Assembly: GCA_017937685.1 (NCBI GenBank)
Contig: JAGBDD010000072.1
Coordinates: 1-47,211, forward strand
From: Thermoguttaceae bacterium
GTDB taxonomy: Bacteria > Planctomycetota > Planctomycetia > Pirellulales > Thermoguttaceae
DNA: 47,211 nucleotides
Reading direction: 5' to 3'
This document shows, in pieces, positions 7,656 through 15,894 of the stretch. The first letter of the stretch is position 1, and the number at the start of each line of letters is the position of its first letter. Both the position numbers and the translations under genes were made by a program. A model generated the notes under the pieces. The model saw only the letters and a list, made by a program, of their open reading frames with translations, ran no database searches and was not told where the DNA came from.

Positions 7656-8855
7656 ATGAAAATACTCGTTACCGGGGCCGCCGGTTTCGTCGGTAAAAAC
7701 TTGGTCGAGGCGCTGAAAAATCTTCGCGACGGCAAAGATAAAACGCGTCCGAATCTCCTCGTCGAGGAAATTTACGCTTACGACGTCGACTCGACCGACG
7801 CCGAGCTGGAAACCGCGTGCGCGAACTGCGATTTCGTCTTCAACTTGGCGGGCGTCAATCGACCGCAAAATCCGGAAGAGTTTATGCAAGGCAACTTCGG
7901 CTTTGCGAGCAAACTGCTGGATACGTTGAAGAAATACGGCAATAAATGTCCCGTGATGATTTCTTCGTCGATACAAGCGACTTGCGTCGGGCGTTACGAC
8001 GGCGAGTACGGGCGGAGCAAGAAAGCGGGCGAGGAACTCGTGTTTGCTTACGCCGAGGAGACCGGCGCCAAAGCGTTGGTTTATCGTTTTCCGAACCTTT
8101 TCGGGAAATGGTGTCGTCCCAACTACAACAGCGCCGTCGCCACGTTTTGCCACAATACGGCGAACGATCTGCCGATTACGGTGAACGATCCGGCGATTCG
8201 CTTGGAGTTGCTCTATATCGACGACTTGGTCGCCGAGGCGCTCGACGCGCTCGAAGGGAAGGAACATCGCTGCGAGTTCGACGGAATCGACGCCGTTCCT
8301 TGCGAAAACGGTCGATACTGCGTCGCGCCGATTACGCATAAGGTTGCGCTCGGCGAAATCGTCGAGTTGTTGAACGCGTTCAAAGCGCAGCCGTCGACGC
8401 TCCAAACGCCGGAGATTCCGAACGGTAGTTTCGCGAAGAAACTTTACAGTACGTATTTGTCGTATTTGCCGAAAGAAAAAGTCGCGTTTCCGTTGAAGAT
8501 GAACTCGGACGCGCGCGGTAGTTTTACGGAGTTGCTGAAAACGGCGAACTGCGGACAGGTGAGCGTCAACGTTTCGAAGCCCGGCGTCGTCAAGGGCCAA
8601 CATTGGCACAACTCGAAATGGGAGTTCTTTATCGTTGTTTCGGGACGCGGTTTGATTCAACAGCGCAAGATTGGAACGGACGAAGTCTGGAACTTTGAAG
8701 CGTCGGGGGATAAAATCGAAGCGATCCATATGCTCCCGGGCTATACGCACAATATCGTTAATTTGTCCGAAACGGAGAATTTGGTTACCGTTATGTGGGC
8801 GAACGAACAATTCGATCCGAACAAACCGGACACGTTTTTCGAGGCGGTGGAATGA
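7656..8855 (+). CDS. capF: UDP-L-FucNAc pathway bifunctional epimerase/reductase CapF
   Basis: A 399-residue two-domain enzyme. The N-terminal SDR domain (about 1-270) has GAAGFVGKNL, NLAGVNRPQNPEEF, ISSSIQAT, YGRSKKAGEE (YxxxK-like) and RFPNLFGKWCRPNYNS. The C-terminal cupin domain (about 285-399) has SFTELLKT, VKGQHWHNSKWEF (metal-ligand His cluster) and PGYTHNIVNL, ending near ANEQFDPNKPDT. In CapF the zinc cupin epimerises C3 and the SDR domain reduces C4 with NADPH, giving UDP-6-deoxy-L-TalNAc. The start is 1 nt after the capE stop and the stop overlaps the capG start. About 30 residues longer than the staphylococcal enzyme. Confidence 0.95.
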   Translation: MKILVTGAAGFVGKNLVEALKNLRDGKDKTRPNLLVEEIYAYDVDSTDAELETACANCDFVFNLAGVNRPQNPEEFMQGNFGFASKLLDTLKKYGNKCPVMISSSIQATCVGRYDGEYGRSKKAGEELVFAYAEETGAKALVYRFPNLFGKWCRPNYNSAVATFCHNTANDLPITVNDPAIRLELLYIDDLVAEALDALEGKEHRCEFDGIDAVPCENGRYCVAPITHKVALGEIVELLNAFKAQPSTLQTPEIPNGSFAKKLYSTYLSYLPKEKVAFPLKMNSDARGSFTELLKTANCGQVSVNVSKPGVVKGQHWHNSKWEFFIVVSGRGLIQQRKIGTDEVWNFEASGDKIEAIHMLPGYTHNIVNLSETENLVTVMWANEQFDPNKPDTFFEAVE

Positions 8856-10039
8856 GCGAAATGAAACTGGACTACGGCGACGTTAAATTTAAGGACAACG
8901 GCAAACTCAAGTTGCTGATTATCGTCGGAACGCGCCCGGAGATTATTCGGTTGGCGGCGGTGATCGATAAGTGTCGCGCTTATTTTGACACGATCCTCGC
9001 GCACACGGGCCAAAACTACGACTACAACCTCAACGGCGTTTTCTTTAAAGACCTTAAACTCGCCGATCCGGAGGTTTATATGAACGCGGTCGGGGACGAC
9101 CTCGGCGCGACGGTCGGGAATATTATCAACTGCTCGTACAAGTTGATGGCGCAAATCAAGCCGGACGCGTTGTTGATTTTGGGCGACACGAACTCGTGTC
9201 TCTCCGCGATCGCGGCGAAGCGGCTCCACATTCCGATCTTCCATATGGAGGCCGGCAACCGTTGCAAAGACGAGTGCCTTCCGGAGGAAACGAACCGCCG
9301 CATCGTCGACATTATTTCGGACGTGAACCTCGCGTACTCCGAACACGCGCGCCGTTACCTGCACGAATGCGGCGTCGCGCGGGAGCGGACTTACGTTACC
9401 GGCTCGCCGATGGCGGAAGTGCTGCGTCGCAACCTCGACGACATTAAAGCGAGCGACGTTCTCGAGCGTCTCGGTTTGGAACCGAAGAAGTACATTCTTT
9501 TGTCGGCGCACCGCGAGGAGAATATCGACTCGGAGAAGAACTTCAACAGTTTGTTCAACGCGATCAACAAGCTGGCGGCGAAGTACGATATGCCGATTTT
9601 GTACTCGTGTCATCCGCGCAGCCGCAATCGTTTGGAAAAGAGCGGGTTCCAACTCGACGAGCGCGTGCGACGCAACGAACCGCTCGGCTTCCACGACTAT
9701 AACAAGTTGCAGATGAACGCGTTCGCGGTCGTTTCGGACAGCGGCACGCTTCCGGAGGAAAGCTCGTTCTTTACGAGCGTCGGAAGTCCGTTCGCGGCGG
9801 TGTGCATTCGCACGTCGACGGAGCGTCCGGAGGCGTTGGACAAGGCGTGTTTCGTGATCGCCGGGATCGACGAAACCGGGTTGTTGCAAGCGGTCGAAAC
9901 GGCGGTCGCGACGACGGAGAACGGCGACTGGGGTATTCCGGTTCCGGACTACGTCGAAGAGAACGTGTCGACGAAAGTGGTAAAGATAATTCAGTCTTAC
10001 GTCGGCATTGTGAACCGTATGGTGTGGCGCAAGTTTTGA
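8852..10039 (+). CDS. capG: UDP-N-acetyl-L-talosamine/fucosamine 2-epimerase CapG
   Basis: A 395-residue enzyme of the UDP-GlcNAc 2-epimerase (WecB-like) superfamily that performs the last step to UDP-N-acetyl-L-fucosamine. Seen: IIVGTRPEIIRLA, HTGQNYDYN, LILGDTNSCLSA, FHMEAGNRCKDE, LSAHREENID, YSCHPRSRNR and VSDSGTLPEESS. The TRPEIIRLA and DSGTLPEESS forms are those of CapG/WbjD rather than classical WecB. ATG 8852 overlaps the capF stop (ATGA) and is preferred over the further upstream in-frame start at 8795, which lies inside capF. It ends the host-like first operon. Confidence 0.94.
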   Translation: MSEMKLDYGDVKFKDNGKLKLLIIVGTRPEIIRLAAVIDKCRAYFDTILAHTGQNYDYNLNGVFFKDLKLADPEVYMNAVGDDLGATVGNIINCSYKLMAQIKPDALLILGDTNSCLSAIAAKRLHIPIFHMEAGNRCKDECLPEETNRRIVDIISDVNLAYSEHARRYLHECGVARERTYVTGSPMAEVLRRNLDDIKASDVLERLGLEPKKYILLSAHREENIDSEKNFNSLFNAINKLAAKYDMPILYSCHPRSRNRLEKSGFQLDERVRRNEPLGFHDYNKLQMNAFAVVSDSGTLPEESSFFTSVGSPFAAVCIRTSTERPEALDKACFVIAGIDETGLLQAVETAVATTENGDWGIPVPDYVEENVSTKVVKIIQSYVGIVNRMVWRKF

Positions 10040-10350
10040 CGCAAACGAACGACTCTTCGCGGCGCCGATCGTCGCGGAGGCGTCGCGCTCGACGAATTGA
10101 AGGTTAACGGGGCGAAACGCGAGACGAATCGGCGTTTCGTCCTTTTAGCGTTTTGGGGCGCGGTTTGCGGACGGTTAAAATTTCCCGCGGCGGATTGACA
10201 AACGGAAAATTTAAGGATACAATAGGAACGAGGGCGTCGCAACTTTCAGACAAGGCGCCTCGCGCGGGAATTATTATGCGTTTAGAATTTAAGTCGCCAT
10301 TAGCGCGAATTCTTGGCGATAACAAATAAGCGATAAAAAAGGTTGAGTCG
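10040..10350 (+). other. Intergenic region between capG and second glycan block
   Basis: A gap of 311 bp without a supported gene. It holds the promoter at 10195-10223 and an AT-richer leader of about 120 nt that ends in AAAAAAGG before the next ATG. No clear terminator hairpin follows capG. Confidence 0.7.
10195..10223 (+). promoter_or_regulatory. Strong sigma70-type promoter
   Basis: TTGACA (10195-10200), 17-bp spacer, TACAAT (10218-10223): perfect -35, five of six at -10, ideal spacing. It faces the glycosyltransferase gene at 10351, so it probably drives the second polysaccharide block independently of the capEFG operon. Confidence 0.75.
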
Positions 10351-11343
10351 ATGACCGACGTTCAAGAGTTTCATCCGTTAATTACGATCGTTATGCCCGT
10401 TTATAACGGAACGAATTATCTGCAAGAAAGCGTTAATTCCGCGTTGGCGCAGACTTACGATAATATCGAGATTGTTGTCGTGAACGACGGGTCGACCGAC
10501 GACGGCGCGACGGACGCTCTCGCACAAAGTTTGGCGCGGCAATATCCGGACAAAATTCGCTATTTTTCCAAGGAGAACGGCGGCGTTTCGAGCGCGTTGA
10601 ACTTAGCGTTGGAAAAGGCGCGCGGACGTTGGTTCTCATGGTTGAGCCACGACGATTTGTATTATCCCGACAAGATCAAAGCGCAAGTCGATTACATCGG
10701 GGAACTCTTACGCAAGAATCCGAATATCGATTTGGATCGCGTCGTTTTGCGTTGCGGCGCAGAGTTGATTGACGCCGACGGTAAGGTTATTTATAGCAAA
10801 AAAAGGAGCGGCGTTAAAGAGTGGGAACCGATTATTGAGACGATTCTGAATAATATTTATTATTATCGATTGTCCGGTTGCGCTTTTCTAACGCCTTTGG
10901 ACGCGGTGAAGAAGATCGGCGGTTTTAACGAAGAGCTTCGCGCTGTTTCCGACGCCGAGTATTGGTATCGCCTTTTGTTCGCCGGCTACGATTTTTATTA
11001 CGTTGACCGACGTTTGGTTCAAAGTCGTATGCACAAGAGCCAAGTGGGAAAAACGCGCGTCGCTCTTTGCAAGCGGGAGATCGAGGAGCTTCATCTTTGG
11101 TTTATCGAGCGAATTTGGGAGAACGAAGAATGGCGTAAGTCCGCGATCTTCTTGCGATTGTATATCTATTTGTGCAAGCGCGAGCTGAACGACGCGGCTA
11201 AGCGCGCCTTGACGTATTGGCGTCGGTTGGATCGAAGTTTGAGCGACCGCGTGAAGATACGCGTTTACGGATTGGGCTACTCGTGTTTCGGCAAAGCGCG
11301 AGGTATGGTTCGCGACATTTTTTATGCGTTAAAGGTTAAGTAG
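10351..11343 (+). CDS. Glycosyltransferase family 2
   Basis: A 330-residue GT-A inverting glycosyltransferase. The start of the fold is ITIVMPVYNGTNYLQESVNSAL (about residues 11-32), then EIVVVNDGSTDDG, KENGGVSSALNLALEKARG and WLSHDDLYYPDKI, where SHDD takes the DXD metal-binding place. LSGCAFL and the DAEYWYRLLFAGYDF stretch contain the usual acceptor-side acidic base. The C-terminal 80 residues are basic and probably touch the membrane. AAGG lies 8 nt before the ATG. It is the first gene behind the promoter at 10195. Donor and acceptor are unknown. Confidence 0.9.
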   Translation: MTDVQEFHPLITIVMPVYNGTNYLQESVNSALAQTYDNIEIVVVNDGSTDDGATDALAQSLARQYPDKIRYFSKENGGVSSALNLALEKARGRWFSWLSHDDLYYPDKIKAQVDYIGELLRKNPNIDLDRVVLRCGAELIDADGKVIYSKKRSGVKEWEPIIETILNNIYYYRLSGCAFLTPLDAVKKIGGFNEELRAVSDAEYWYRLLFAGYDFYYVDRRLVQSRMHKSQVGKTRVALCKREIEELHLWFIERIWENEEWRKSAIFLRLYIYLCKRELNDAAKRALTYWRRLDRSLSDRVKIRVYGLGYSCFGKARGMVRDIFYALKVK

Positions 11344-11385
11344 CGTTAACGGGCTCGGCGGGAAATTTGGCGGTAGGAAGAGACG

Positions 11386-11926
11386 ATGAATTTGGTTCGG
11401 GTGCAGGAATTTTTGAACAAACGTTTTTATTATAGCGTTCATCGTTATAATCATAAACGTTATTGGAAATTGCGCGCTTATGTCGCCGCGCCGCCGCGGG
11501 AGGGGAAAATTCGGCGCTTGATTCAACTTTTTCTGAAAGTATGGCGTTTGTATCAAATCAAAAAAATGGATGGATACAATAACGCGTCGACGGGCGCGTC
11601 GTTGGATCGTTGCGTTGAATTTTGTACCTCCCCCGATTTCCGCACGGTTTAAATGGGATTATTATATCGAAATATGCTTCGATAGGTAAAACGCGTGCAT
11701 TTTTCATCAGGTAACCTTAGGAACTAAGGTTGTCGACGGAACGCCGCGCGCGCCGATTATCGGCGACAACGTAATGCTCGGCGCCGGTTGTAAAATTTTA
11801 GGCGACGTTAGAATCGGCGATAATGTAAAAATTGGCGCGAACGCCGTCGTGGTTTGCGACGTTCCGGACAACTGCACGGCGGTCGGCGTACCGGCGCGTA
11901 TTGTGCGGCGTCGCGAAAATGTGTAG
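11386..11926 (+). pseudogene. Frameshifted serine-acetyltransferase-like (LbH) acetyltransferase
   Basis: The remains of one hexapeptide acetyltransferase are spread over three reading frames. Frame 1 from ATG 11386 (SD AGGAAG) encodes about 82 residues (NLVRVQEFLNKRFYY... to DRCVEF). Frame 2 continues with FPHGLNGIIISKYASIGK. Frame 3 continues with NACIFHQVTLGTK, then APIIGDNVMLGAGC, DNVKIGANAVVV and VPARIVRRRENV, stopping at 11926. HGLNGIIIS and IFHQVTLGT are hallmarks of the CysE-like acetyltransferases found in glycan loci. Each break is a -1 shift in a homopolymer: C5 at 11630-11634 and A4 at 11688-11691. Adding one base in each restores a full-length protein. It is either a decayed gene or two sequencing or assembly indels. 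Confidence 0.85.
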
Positions 11927-11961
11927 ATAAGCAAACGAACGTAAAATTTGACGTTGTTTTA

Positions 11962-11990
11962 TTGTTTTTTGTTTGTCGGTAATTAATAAT
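11962..11990 (+). promoter_or_regulatory. Candidate promoter before the polymerase gene
   Basis: TTGTTT (11962-11967), 17-bp spacer, AATAAT (11985-11990), in the AT-rich gap before the EpsG-type gene. The -10 is good, the -35 weak; AT-richness raises the chance of coincidence. Confidence 0.28.
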
Positions 11991-12017
11991 TATTGGGGCG
12001 TAGAGGGTTCGTTTTAA

Positions 12018-13139
12018 ATGTGGCCGTACTTGTCGATAATGGCGATCGTTGTAATTTTGCCGGTATTAGGCTTGTGGGGACGCAGATTTCTCTATATCGA
12101 CGAACGGCAAGCGCAACGTTTTAAAGCGCTCTATTGCGTTATTGTTTGTTGTAGTATGGCGACGCTTTGCGCGTTGCGCGGGGTAAGAATCGGTTACGAT
12201 ACGTCAAATTATATTTATATGTATTATAATACGCGTTCGTATACGTTGGGCGATGTTATCGACTCGTACATAAATCCCGATAATTTTGATAATGTCGACG
12301 ACGCAAAAGATATTGTTTACAAGTTGATTAACAACGCCTTTGCGAGTATTTTTCAAGATCATCGACCGTTTTTCTTTTTTTGCGCTTTGATTGGTTTTGC
12401 CGGGCCCTCTTGGCTGATTTATCGTTATTCTAATAACGTTGTTGTAAGCTTTTTGTTGTTTATGGCGCTTGGCGGCTTTATGTTTAATTTTACCGGAATT
12501 AGACAGGGAATGGCGCTAGGAATAACGGCCTTTTCCTACAAGTATTTGTTGGAACGTCGTTTCAAAAACTTTATTTTTATTGTCTTAGCGGCTAGCCTAT
12601 TTCATAAATCCGCTTTATGTTTTGCGCCTGTTTATTTTCTAAATGTAAATTTGAGTAAAAAAATAATTGCTGCATATTTAGGACTTTTTTTAATCGCCTT
12701 TGCATGCCCGGGGCTCTTTATGCAACTTTTTTTGTTGATTGGAGGAAGCGACGGGCGCGCCGAGTTATATTTTTCCGGAAATGGCGCGGGGCTCTTGCGG
12801 TACACGATATTTATTATCCATTTTTTAATTTTAGCGTTTTGTTTTACGCGATATTCCGCAGTGACGACGTTAAATAAAAATTGGACATTGGGGTATCATA
12901 CGTTAATTATCGCTAGCCTCCTAAATTTTTTGGTTTCGCAGATACCGGGTTGCTTTAGATTGGCTTATTATTACACGATATTCGAACCGGTAATGATTGT
13001 CGCCGCGTTAAGCGTTATTCCGCAACCGAAAGAAAAATTGTTTTTTACGTCGGTAATTTTATTTTGCGCGATTAGTTATTTTTGTTATTCGATTTCGTCG
13101 GGAGAAATTTATTATCCCTACGTTTTTTTTGGCGCTTAG
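12018..13139 (+). CDS. EpsG/Wzy-type polysaccharide polymerase
   Basis: A 373-residue polytopic inner-membrane protein with about ten hydrophobic segments. The motif LCALRGVRIGYDTSNYIYMY (residues 50-69) is typical of the EpsG family (R-G-x-x-I-G-x-D-T-x-x-Y), and FNFTGIRQGMALGI followed by LFHKSALCF are further family positions. EpsG proteins are thought to polymerise repeat units on the periplasmic side, like Wzy. The gene is clearly AT-richer than the capEFG operon, with many TTA, ATA, AAA and TAT codons. GAGGG lies 10 nt before ATG. The flippase at 18233 would deliver its substrate. Confidence 0.85.
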   Translation: MWPYLSIMAIVVILPVLGLWGRRFLYIDERQAQRFKALYCVIVCCSMATLCALRGVRIGYDTSNYIYMYYNTRSYTLGDVIDSYINPDNFDNVDDAKDIVYKLINNAFASIFQDHRPFFFFCALIGFAGPSWLIYRYSNNVVVSFLLFMALGGFMFNFTGIRQGMALGITAFSYKYLLERRFKNFIFIVLAASLFHKSALCFAPVYFLNVNLSKKIIAAYLGLFLIAFACPGLFMQLFLLIGGSDGRAELYFSGNGAGLLRYTIFIIHFLILAFCFTRYSAVTTLNKNWTLGYHTLIIASLLNFLVSQIPGCFRLAYYYTIFEPVMIVAALSVIPQPKEKLFFTSVILFCAISYFCYSISSGEIYYPYVFFGA

Positions 13140-13177
13140 CGTTTTGAAAAGTGTTTTTTAGCGCGAGGTGAATTATG

Positions 13178-14470
13178 ATGCGAGTTTTGTGGTGTTTAAA
13201 CGGCGCGATCGGTCGTCTCGCGCAGATTATGGGAAAACCGGGCGCGCAGAGCGGCGGATGGATCGACGCGCAACTGGCCGAACTTGAGCGCAACAATGAC
13301 GTTAAATTAGGCGTCGCGGCGACCTTAAATTTAAACGAAACGAAACGCGCGAGCGAAAATAACGTCGATTATTACGGGTTGGCCGGCAAGGCGTTGCGAC
13401 CGGGCGCGCATTTAGATGAAGTCGCGTTAGAAAGTTGGCGGCGCGCGATCGAGGAATTTAAACCGGACGTTCTGCATTTTTGGGGAACGGAGGTCAATTT
13501 AGCGCTTGATCTTGAAAAGATTGTCCCATCAGTTCCGAAGGTCGTAACGACGCAGGGGGTGTTGCGTTCGTTAGCGCAACTCTGGCAATGCGATAAAGAC
13601 GAGTCGATTTCGAAACGCGAACTTAAAAACGCCTTGAGTTTTCCCGAGCGCGGCGTCTATTATTTAAACGGTCGACGCGTGGCCACGCAAATGCGAACGC
13701 AAGCGGCTTGCGAAGAACAAATCGTTAAAACATGCGATCTTATGATCGTCGATCCGATGGACGTATGGGCGGAATCGTTTATGCGCGCGAGTTGCGAAGA
13801 CGTCGAGTTCGAACGCGTCGCGACCCGTATGAATCGACTCTTTAGGGACGGCGAACCGTGGAAACGCGAAAACGTCGAGCCGTATTCGATTTTTTGTAAC
13901 GCGGGCGATATGCCGGGCAAAGGGCAACACACGCTCGTTAAAGCGTTAAGCGTTATTCGAAGGCGTTATCCGCAAGCGAAGTTGTATATTCCGGGAGGAA
14001 AAGCGGTTCGCCGACTTGGGAAATTTGAGTTTGCGCCGTATCGTCGTTATTTGGAATATTTAATCGCGAAGTACGACTTGCAAGATTCCGTGAAGTTCCT
14101 TGGACGTTTAACCGCCGAGGAGATGGCGGCGCAGTTGCGAAAAGCGCATCTTTTTGTTTTAGCGTCGCGAGCGGAGCATATCCCGACGTCGTGGCGCGAA
14201 GCGATGGCGGTTGGGACGCCTTGCGTGTTGTCGCAATGCGGGTGCGTGTACGAGCAGGTGCGACACGGCGAAGACGCGTATATGTATCGGTACGGCGAAT
14301 ACGAAGTCTTGGCGGAGTATTGTCGCCGAATTTTCGAGAGCGACGAAATTTCCCGTAAATTTAGCGAAAACGGAAAAAAGGTGATCGAACGCCAATTTGA
14401 AAACGCGTCCGACGACGGCGCCGATTTGGTCGCGGCGTATCGAAAAGCGTTGCGGAAGGTGGGAAAATAA
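13178..14470 (+). CDS. Glycosyltransferase family 4
   Basis: About 430 residues, GT-B fold. The N-lobe starts VLWCLNGAIGRLAQIMG and has GGWIDAQLAEL and VLHFWGTEVNLALDLE; the C-lobe has IFCNAGDMPGKGQHTLVKAL, KLYIPGG, VKFLGRLTAEEMAAQLRKAHLFVLASRAE and then PTSWREAMAVGTPCVLSQCG, which gives the EX7E-like donor site. Two ATGs are adjacent (13175 and 13178); GAGGTG at 13165-13170 spaces better for the second. Codon use is nearer to the host norm than in the flanking polymerase and pyruvyl-transferase genes. It adds one sugar of the repeat unit; donor unknown. Confidence 0.87.
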   Translation: MRVLWCLNGAIGRLAQIMGKPGAQSGGWIDAQLAELERNNDVKLGVAATLNLNETKRASENNVDYYGLAGKALRPGAHLDEVALESWRRAIEEFKPDVLHFWGTEVNLALDLEKIVPSVPKVVTTQGVLRSLAQLWQCDKDESISKRELKNALSFPERGVYYLNGRRVATQMRTQAACEEQIVKTCDLMIVDPMDVWAESFMRASCEDVEFERVATRMNRLFRDGEPWKRENVEPYSIFCNAGDMPGKGQHTLVKALSVIRRRYPQAKLYIPGGKAVRRLGKFEFAPYRRYLEYLIAKYDLQDSVKFLGRLTAEEMAAQLRKAHLFVLASRAEHIPTSWREAMAVGTPCVLSQCGCVYEQVRHGEDAYMYRYGEYEVLAEYCRRIFESDEISRKFSENGKKVIERQFENASDDGADLVAAYRKALRKVGK

Positions 14471-14623
14471 ATAAAAGGCGCTTGCGCGTCGGTAAAATGT
14501 CGACGTGTTTAGACGCGTTTAAGCGTTGCTAACGATATAAGGCGCGCGTTGCCCTTGGGAAAGTTACTCCCAGCTATTTTAGTATTTTTATTTAGCTCTG
14601 ATATTTTAAGGAAGCGCAAGAAA

Positions 14624-15790
14624 ATGAAAATAGTACATATCTCGCCCAGCGCTCCGTATAACGAGGGATGGGGATATCAAGAAAATCTGTTGCCTAAATA
14701 TCAAGCGAAATTAGGGCACGACGTTACGTTAATTGTAACGAATAAAGAGCATTTTCAGGGCGGTTTTCGAGTTGTCGAGGCGTCGGACGGATATTCTAAG
14801 GATGGATTTAGAGTTATTCGGCGCCCGGTAAAATCAGGGTTCAACTTGCCGCTGTTGCGTCGTTTTTGTATGTCGCGTCTCGACGTTTACGATTTGCTTT
14901 GCGAATTGCAGCCCGATTTGATTTTTTATCATGGTTTGGCCAGCGCGACGATTTGGCAGGTCGTTAGATATAAAAAACGCGTCGCGCCGAACGTTGTGTT
15001 AATGCAGGATAATCATTTGGATTATAGGATCGGGCCGCTTGATACTTTATGGAGACGTTTTAACGCGTTGCGTTGCGCTTTCGTTTATCGAATGACGGGG
15101 CGATATGTCGATAAAGTATGGGGGGTAACGCCTTGGCGATGTCGGTATGCCGCCGAAGTGTACGGCGTGCCGAAGGAAAAAATCGGTTTACTCGTTATGG
15201 GCGGCGACGATGAAAAAATCAAGTTTGACGAGGCCTCGCGATTACGTAAAGAAATACGCGCTCAGTTGGCGATCGGAGAGAACGATTTTGTTGTAGCAAC
15301 CGGAGGAAAACTGGACGCCGCCAAGAACGTTCATATTTTGATGCGCGCTTTTGCTAAGATAAAGAAAGACAATTTAAAATTGATAGTCTTTGGGAAACCG
15401 GACGATAACTTGCGGCACGAGATTGAAGCGTTGGCGCAAGCGCCGAACATTCGGTATGTCGGTTGGATCCCGGCCGATAAAGTATACGATTATTTTTGGG
15501 CTTCCGATCTCGTCGCGTTTCCCGGTCAACATTCGGTCTTGTGGGAGCAAGCGTGCGCGTGCGGTATTCCGGGAATATACAAACGTTGGCCTGGGATGGA
15601 TCACGTCGACGTCGGCGGAAACGTCGATTATTTTGAAAAAGACGAAGAAGAAGAGTATCGCGCAAAAATACTTGCGTCGTATGAAAATGTAGAAAAATAT
15701 CAAGCGATGAAAAAGGTCGCTCTTGAAAAGGGGATACGAGAATTTTCCTACCAAGAGATTGCTAAACGCGCTACCCAAATTACTTGTTAG
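14624..15790 (+). CDS. Glycosyltransferase family 4
   Basis: A 388-residue GT-B enzyme. The true start is ATG 14624 (KIVHISPSAPYNEGWGYQEN) with AAGGAAG upstream; an open frame extends 25 codons further but encodes an unrelated hydrophobic stretch. The N-lobe has GHDVTLIVTNKEHF and LIFYHGLASATIWQVV; the C-lobe has VATGGKLDAAKNVHILMRAF, IVFGKPDDNLRHEIE, IRYVGWIPADKVYDYFWASDLVAFPG and then VLWEQACACGIPGI, the donor-binding Glu region. It belongs to the AT-richer block and probably builds the same repeat unit as the preceding GT4. Confidence 0.87.
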   Translation: MKIVHISPSAPYNEGWGYQENLLPKYQAKLGHDVTLIVTNKEHFQGGFRVVEASDGYSKDGFRVIRRPVKSGFNLPLLRRFCMSRLDVYDLLCELQPDLIFYHGLASATIWQVVRYKKRVAPNVVLMQDNHLDYRIGPLDTLWRRFNALRCAFVYRMTGRYVDKVWGVTPWRCRYAAEVYGVPKEKIGLLVMGGDDEKIKFDEASRLRKEIRAQLAIGENDFVVATGGKLDAAKNVHILMRAFAKIKKDNLKLIVFGKPDDNLRHEIEALAQAPNIRYVGWIPADKVYDYFWASDLVAFPGQHSVLWEQACACGIPGIYKRWPGMDHVDVGGNVDYFEKDEEEEYRAKILASYENVEKYQAMKKVALEKGIREFSYQEIAKRATQITC

Positions 15791-15894
15791 GCCAAGATAG
15801 GGGCGCCGAGCAAGGTCAAAAGAGATATTCGTAGCATACGTTTGTATATAAATTGGGAAAGAAATAATTATTGATAATAAAATTATTGAGTTAA

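Noticed and set aside
6416..7735. Minus-strand 439-codon open frame opposite capE
   Set aside because: Antisense shadow; the capE frame is fully supported by motifs and SD.
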